From B1SED10-225 sp964501415 (GTDB taxonomy: Bacteria; Bacillota_I; Bacilli_A; Izemoplasmatales; Izemoplasmataceae): 64,000 nt of DNA. The notes beneath the pieces are model-generated. The model saw nothing but the letters and a program-made list of their open reading frames with translations. It was not told the DNA's origin and made no database searches. Positions 59,924 through 64,000 of this stretch are shown piece after piece. Where the stretch lies: NCBI GenBank assembly GCA_964501415.1, contig CAZCSL010000002.1, forward strand, positions 1-64,000, given 5' to 3'. Positions within the stretch are counted from its first letter, which is position 1. Each line of letters opens with the position of its first letter. The position numbers were made by a program, and so were the translations under genes.

Positions 59924-61165
59924 CTAATCTTTTGCGGTGATATCCACAGGTTCATAGGCAAAACCTAAGTTTCCACTTTCTTTTGCGACTGATGCCTTAG
60001 TCTGCAACTTATGAGCTATGAGCAAAAAGACAAAGGCTAAAAGAAACATCACCACAGATAGGTCAAAAACCAATAGTGGATTGTAATCATAAATAAAGCC
60101 ACTGATCAAGGGACCAATAACCATACCTGTAGAAAAGAACGCATGCCTGACCCCTAAGATACTGCCATGTTTTTCTTTAGGTGCTTGCAAGGAAATATAG
60201 TTTTGTTCGAACGGTTGAAACATCGCTTTTAAGGCATAATAAAACAAAAAGACGGTATAAAGCATAACGATAAAATATTGACTTCTAAACACAATCAAAA
60301 CGATAATAGCTGAGAAAATTTGAATACCGAGCATAATGCCCATATCTTTTTTTAGTTTTGATAACTTCGGGACTATAAACGCATTGGTAAAAAGACCTAC
60401 AAACCCTGTTACCAAGATAAAGGTTCCGAGTTCTCTTGGCGTGTATCCTAAATCGATCATATAGACATCGAAATATTTTGATAGTATCGATGCACTAATC
60501 GTTGCTAAGGTCAATCCAATCAAAAACAAAAGTAGGGGTGGTGATAGTTTGGTTACGTCTTTAAAATGTTTAATAAATGAAGGTTTTTTGGTGGACAAAG
60601 CTGTAGGGATTTCTTTCATACTTAAGGCGATAAAAAGAACCCATCCCAGATTCAATAGCGCTTGGATGTAAAAGACTTCACGAATAAAGAAATCACCCAT
60701 AAAGCCCCCAATTTGATAGCCAATAGTCGTACCTAAAGCAAACAAAGCCACCGAAATTGAGATGAATTTTGTCCGTTCTTTTAAGGGCGCAATGCCAATT
60801 AAATGTGATAGCATTAAGGTCATGAAAGCCGATACCCCAAAACCAGCTAAAAACCTAGCAAACGTCATCATAACCGGACTTGTAAAAAACGCAAACATCA
60901 CTTGTGCAATTGAATACAATATCAACCCTATCAAGATGAAAAATTTCTTCCCCTTGATATCTCCAAGCACACCCCAAAGAGGTGCACCGACCAACATGCC
61001 TAGGGACATAGAAGAAAAGAAAAAGCCAAACATAAAAGAAGGTAACCCCAATTGATTCACAAACGTTGGCGTTACCACATGTCCCAGATTATGGATAATC
61101 CCATGCAATAAATAATAACTTAGTGTAATGACTAAGATGGGTGTGAGCTTAAATTTATGTTTCAT
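59924..61165 (-). CDS. Major facilitator superfamily transporter
   Basis: 413 residues, 12 predicted helices. The MFS loop 2-3 motif is seen in GAPLWGVLGDIKGKKFF, and the second half has a weaker copy. It looks like a drug/solute efflux protein of the MFS_1 type; no substrate clue. The ATG overlaps the last 11 bases of yebC, and the ribosome site is poor, so it is probably translated by coupling. The C-terminal tail is short and soluble. Confidence 0.82.
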   Translation of the reverse strand: MKHKFKLTPILVITLSYYLLHGIIHNLGHVVTPTFVNQLGLPSFMFGFFFSSMSLGMLVGAPLWGVLGDIKGKKFFILIGLILYSIAQVMFAFFTSPVMMTFARFLAGFGVSAFMTLMLSHLIGIAPLKERTKFISISVALFALGTTIGYQIGGFMGDFFIREVFYIQALLNLGWVLFIALSMKEIPTALSTKKPSFIKHFKDVTKLSPPLLLFLIGLTLATISASILSKYFDVYMIDLGYTPRELGTFILVTGFVGLFTNAFIVPKLSKLKKDMGIMLGIQIFSAIIVLIVFRSQYFIVMLYTVFLFYYALKAMFQPFEQNYISLQAPKEKHGSILGVRHAFFSTGMVIGPLISGFIYDYNPLLVFDLSVVMFLLAFVFLLIAHKLQTKASVAKESGNLGFAYEPVDITAKD

Positions 61166-61880
61166 CTTCTGACACATCCACGTTATGATAAACGGCTTGC
61201 ACATCATCCAATTCGTTAACCATATCTAAAAACATTCTGAACTTTGATTCATCCGCTTCATTTAAGGTAACGCTGTCTTTTGCAAACCAACCACGCTTAG
61301 AAGAAAGAATGTTAAATGACGCTTGACGAAAAGCATTCTCGATGGCATCAAGGTCATAGCCATCTGCAATAATCAAATACCCTTGTTCAAGCGACTGAAT
61401 ATCATGTACTTCAATGTTAGCAGATAGCAACGTTTCTAATAACAAATCCTCATCCGTTTGGTCTACTTCCAATACGCTCAAATGCTCAAAGAGATATTCT
61501 ACTGAACCGCGCACACCCATTTTGGAATCTATCTTGGTAAAACAAAAACGCACTTCTCCTACAGTTCGATTGAGGTTATCGGTTAGACAATCGATTAAAA
61601 AAGCACTGCCCCCAGGACCAAAGCCTTCGTAACGAACAGCTTCGTAATCTGAAGCATCCTGGCTATCGGCTTTTTTTATGTTGCGTTCAATAATATCCAT
61701 CGGCACTTCTTCTTTTTTGGCGCGTTCAATTAAGTGTTTTAAAGCTAAGTTGGCCTCAACATTCGTGCCCCCTTGTTTGGCACAAACATAAATCTCTTTG
61801 CCAAAACGTGCATAAAGCTTACTTTTACGTAAGCCGGTTTTTTGCATGCTTTCTTTTCTAACTTCATACTTTCTGCCCAT
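61155..61880 (-). CDS. yebC: YebC/PmpR family regulator
   Basis: 241 residues. MGRKYEVRKESMQKTGLRKSK, KLYARFGKEIYVCAKQGG, PMDIIERNIKKA, EAVRYEGFGPGG and VRFCFTKIDSKMG are family signatures. YebC proteins were named as transcriptional regulators; newer work links some to translation of proline-rich sequences (efp is also present here). It lies 19 bases after the cvfB gene. Confidence 0.9.
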   Translation of the reverse strand: MGRKYEVRKESMQKTGLRKSKLYARFGKEIYVCAKQGGTNVEANLALKHLIERAKKEEVPMDIIERNIKKADSQDASDYEAVRYEGFGPGGSAFLIDCLTDNLNRTVGEVRFCFTKIDSKMGVRGSVEYLFEHLSVLEVDQTDEDLLLETLLSANIEVHDIQSLEQGYLIIADGYDLDAIENAFRQASFNILSSKRGWFAKDSVTLNEADESKFRMFLDMVNELDDVQAVYHNVDVSEDET

Positions 61881-61899
61881 ATAATCACCTGGTTTTGAT

Positions 61900-62733
61900 T
61901 TATTTCAAACGGGTTTTATCTTTTTCTAAATTGACTTTTCCCGCTTTATACAGTTGTCCTAGTGCACGTTTAAAAGCGGATTTAGACATGTTGAAAACTT
62001 CATAGATAGCTTCTGGTGAGCTCTTATCATGCAAAGCCACCGTCCCGTGTTCTTCAAGATAATCTAAAATACGCTGTGCATCTTTTTCCATCTCGATTTC
62101 TTTTTGCGCAATCAATGTCCCANNNNNNNNNNCGGTAATCAATACATCTAATGCCTCTCCTAAGCGATGCTCTTTGCGTGTATGTTTATAATAAACAAAT
62201 ATTTCATGACCCGCTTGGGTGAATAGGACCAAGCCCTCATCGGATAAATTCAGTACATAGGCCTCGACATTTTGACCTTCTTCAAGCGCTTCTTCAGGTC
62301 TGATATAATCTAACATGCGATACCGACTAACGGGACGCGCTACCATTTGATTTTTAGCGGTTTTAATATAACAAAAGAGCTTATCGTGAATATTCGGCCA
62401 TTGTTTTTTAATATGGGGCAAATCATCCTTGCTAACCAGCATATCCTTTTTCAACCCTATATCTACAAAAACGCCTAGCCCTTCCTTTTTTTCTACAACA
62501 TCAACAAACGCAGCCCGATACTGATCGATATAAGGCTTTTTCATCGTTGCGGCTAAGTTTTTATGGTGATTAATGTAAATGAATACTTCAACCTCTTGAT
62601 CAATACTCAAAGCATGCGTCGCTTCAGATTTTTCCATCTCGATATTAGCTTCTTCATGAGCCAAAACATAAACATTATCTTCTATGTGTGTGACCGTTAA
62701 AACGTTGTAATCGCCGATTTTTAATTTAGACAT
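61900..62733 (-). CDS. cvfB: CvfB-type S1 RNA-binding protein, interrupted by an N gap
   Basis: About 277 residues with S1-like domains and a C-terminal winged helix (SSPEAIYEVFNMSKSAFKRALGQLYKAGKV), the CvfB layout. Staphylococcal CvfB influences virulence gene expression through RNA binding. Ten unknown bases (62123-62132) fall in the third S1 region. The frame resumes correctly after them, and the amount of missing protein (about four residues) is consistent with the family, so the gap may be near true size. ATG at 62733 follows GAGGTGG. Confidence 0.85.
   Translation of the reverse strand: MSKLKIGDYNVLTVTHIEDNVYVLAHEEANIEMEKSEATHALSIDQEVEVFIYINHHKNLAATMKKPYIDQYRAAFVDVVEKKEGLGVFVDIGLKKDMLVSKDDLPHIKKQWPNIHDKLFCYIKTAKNQMVARPVSRYRMLDYIRPEEALEEGQNVEAYVLNLSDEGLVLFTQAGHEIFVYYKHTRKEHRLGEALDVLITXXXXGTLIAQKEIEMEKDAQRILDYLEEHGTVALHDKSSPEAIYEVFNMSKSAFKRALGQLYKAGKVNLEKDKTRLK
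62123..62132. other. Assembly gap (10 N)
   Basis: Ten undetermined bases inside cvfB. Confidence 0.99.
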
Positions 62734-62803
62734 GTTACCACCTCGCGCCATATTATATCAAAAATATTGATATCGTACACGTAAAAAGAATGTTTTTATT
62801 GTC

Positions 62804-62826
62804 AAAAGCAACTTATCGTTGCTTTT
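62804..62826. repeat. Terminator-like hairpin upstream of rpsT
   Basis: AAAAGCAAC, loop TTATC, GTTGCTTTT followed by T; a perfect 9-base stem in the divergent region, overlapping the proposed rpsT -35. No gene ends here on either strand. Confidence 0.6.
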
Positions 62827-62847
62827 TAAAGTTTGATTTGATAAAAT
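62819..62847 (+). promoter_or_regulatory. rpsT promoter
   Basis: TTGCTT, 17-base spacer, TAAAAT, about 30 bases before the ATG. Confidence 0.5.
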
Positions 62848-62877
62848 ATATTCGCTAATTCAAATGGAGGTGAAATC

Positions 62878-63138
62878 ATGGCAAATATCAAACAACAAAA
62901 GAAACGTGTTAAACAAGACATCAAACGTCGTCAAGCCAATCGGGTTTTTAAGGCTTCTTTAAAAACTGCCATTAAACAAGTGGAACAGCAAGTGAGCGAA
63001 GGCAACAAGGATAAAGCACAAGAAGCATTTAACGTAGCGAACAAAAAACTTGACAAAGCATTGGTAAAAGGCATTTATCATAAAAACGCCATCGCGCGCC
63101 ACAAATCGCGCCTTCAACAAAAAGTTAATTCAATTTAA
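62878..63138 (+). CDS. rpsT: 30S ribosomal protein S20
   Basis: 86 residues, three-helix S20: MANIKQQKKRVKQDIKRRQANR at the start and KGIYHKNAIARHKSRLQQKV at the end. It binds 16S rRNA in the 30S body. A GGAGGTG ribosome site lies 6 bases before the ATG. Monocistronic, with its own terminator. Confidence 0.96.
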   Translation: MANIKQQKKRVKQDIKRRQANRVFKASLKTAIKQVEQQVSEGNKDKAQEAFNVANKKLDKALVKGIYHKNAIARHKSRLQQKVNSI

Positions 63139-63163
63139 CACCTTTTTTAGGTATACAATAAGC

Positions 63164-63200
63164 AAACACAATGACTACTTTTAGTGATTGTGTTTTTTTT
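63164..63200 (+). terminator. Terminator of rpsT
   Basis: AAACACAATGACT pairs with AGTGATTGTGTTT (one mismatch), followed by eight T. Confidence 0.8.
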
Positions 63201-63267
63201 GGCCTAAGGGGTATAAAAAACGGCTCAACAAAGCTGTTGAAAAAAATTTTAAAAAATGCATGTTTGA

Positions 63268-63276
63268 TGGTATAAT
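63268..63276 (+). promoter_or_regulatory. Extended -10 promoter of the TPR gene
   Basis: TGG-TATAAT with perfect -10 (63271-63276), about 50 bases before the ATG at 63325; TTTAAA lies at the -35 position. Confidence 0.55.
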
Positions 63277-63324
63277 TTATATGGTGGACTAAAAACGCAT
63301 ACATCGAGCGAAGGGTGATGGCAA

Positions 63325-64000
63325 TGTCTTCTAATAACAAAGAGGATTTAAAGACCGTTGAATCGCTTTTGAGTAAAGCTGCAGATGCAGAACAAAGAAA
63401 TACTGACTTAGCGCTTGATTATTCTAAAGATGCGCTCTCTTTAGCACGCAAACATGGTTTGACTGACCAAGAAGCGCATAGTTTAATGCGTATCGGGCGA
63501 TGTTACTGGATTAACGGTGCCTTTGATAAAGCTATCAATCATTTAAACAAAGCGCTTCAAATTGCTACAGAATTAGAACTCGATGAAATTAGAGCTGAAA
63601 CCTTAATTGGTTTGGGTAATGTCAATATAACCATGGAATTTATCGATCAAGCGGTCAATCATTATAACGCGGCTTTAAGTTTATCTAGAGAAAAAGATTT
63701 CTTATTTCAAGAGGCTAAAGTACTGAACAACCTCGGCACCTTACACGAAGATTTAAAAAATTATCATAAGGCCTTGGATTACTATCAGTTAAGTTTTAAC
63801 AAGGCCAAATCCAGCAACAATTCGTATAATATGGCCATAGCTAATTTGAACATGGGCAATGTTTATCTGAATCTAAAAGAATACGATGAAGCCTATCAGC
63901 ATATCCATGATGCCTTTGAACATGCTAAGGCCAATGATAAAACTTTAATGTTGGCCCACAGCTATTTTGCCTTAGGACAATATTATCACTTGATTAAGCA
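63325..64000 (+). CDS. TPR repeat protein (partial, runs off the window)
   Basis: 225 residues are visible with no stop. At least four tetratricopeptide units can be seen (HSLMRIGRCYWINGAFDKAI, AETLIGLGNVNITMEFIDQA, AKVLNNLGTLHEDLKNYHKA and AIANLNMGNVYLNLKEYDEA), then the start of another. There is no signal peptide. In related bacteria such N-terminal TPR arrays are often fused to output domains such as GGDEF or a histidine kinase; the missing part would decide. ATG at 63325 follows AAGGGTG. Confidence 0.8.

Noticed and set aside
63125..63340. 71-residue minus-strand open frame between rpsT and the TPR gene
   Set aside because: It spans the rpsT terminator and the TPR promoter, with low-complexity content.
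1..64000. Mycoplasma-type code (TGA = Trp)
   Set aside because: All conserved genes read at full length with TGG, and several end at TGA.
1..64000. CRISPR arrays, insertion sequences, prophage, rRNA or tRNA genes
   Set aside because: No regularly spaced repeats, transposase or integrase motifs, or rRNA-like blocks were seen; intergenic spaces are nearly all too short. A tRNA scan was not possible by computation.

Overview
The window is 64 kb of gene-dense, AT-rich bacterial chromosome (GC roughly 40% by eye, not computed) with one 10-base run of N at 62123-62132, so it comes from a draft assembly. TGA is used as a stop (for example at the ends of nusB, dxs and the membrane gene at 29610) and every core gene reads through with TGG for Trp, so the code is the standard bacterial one. 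Gene order is strongly Bacillota-like: cmk-rpsA-der-gpsA-hup, nusB-xseA-xseB-dxs-tlyA-recN, and pgsA-recA / rny-ymdB-miaB-ymcA-mutS-mutL-miaA. The sporulation and wall genes that sit inside these blocks in Bacillus (spoVS, cotE, pbpX) and also folD, ispA and argR are absent. This fits a streamlined, non-sporulating, fermentative anaerobe related to Mollicutes (Acholeplasma/Izemoplasma-type) or Erysipelotrichia. That placement is inference.

Layout. 1-1.5 kb: a quinone/catechol stress pair (glyoxalase-fold dioxygenase plus MarR regulator). 1.5-8.2 kb: flavodoxin-like protein, membrane proteins, class 3 aldehyde dehydrogenase, a large repeat lipoprotein and DNA polymerase IV. 8.3-14.7 kb: a small membrane protein and the nusB-to-recN operon. 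14.8-19.1 kb: rdgB and a ysnB-type phosphodiesterase separated by an inserted module (B12-binding protein plus MacB-type exporter), then a KtrA-type K+ regulator. 19.2-25.9 kb: CPBP protease, ankyrin protein, HU and the gpsA-der-rpsA-cmk block. 26-36 kb: a K+-dependent membrane pyrophosphatase, PAP2, rluB, CorC/HlyC, efp, several unknown membrane proteins, a rhodanese and an Old Yellow Enzyme.

36.5-44.2 kb is the metabolic centrepiece: tryptophanase, butyrate kinase, phosphate butyryltransferase, a leucine/valine-type dehydrogenase, a divergent PEP-carboxykinase-like protein and a class I aminotransferase, all on the + strand. Together they can deaminate amino acids and turn acyl-CoA into acid plus ATP. 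A textbook cre (CcpA) box fills the spacer of the buk promoter, a 13/14 match overlaps the tnaA -35, and a 12/14 match lies in the spacer of the pyrophosphatase promoter. This suggests that energy metabolism in this window is under catabolite control.

44.3-63 kb: tRNA modification, mismatch repair, RNA decay (RNase Y, YmcA, YmdB), pdxS with a divergent MocR-type regulator that has lost its PLP lysine, recA, pgsA, an MFS transporter, YebC, CvfB and S20. The window ends inside a TPR protein. No rRNA, tRNA, CRISPR array, insertion sequence or prophage was seen. No gene-free stretch exceeds about 210 bases.
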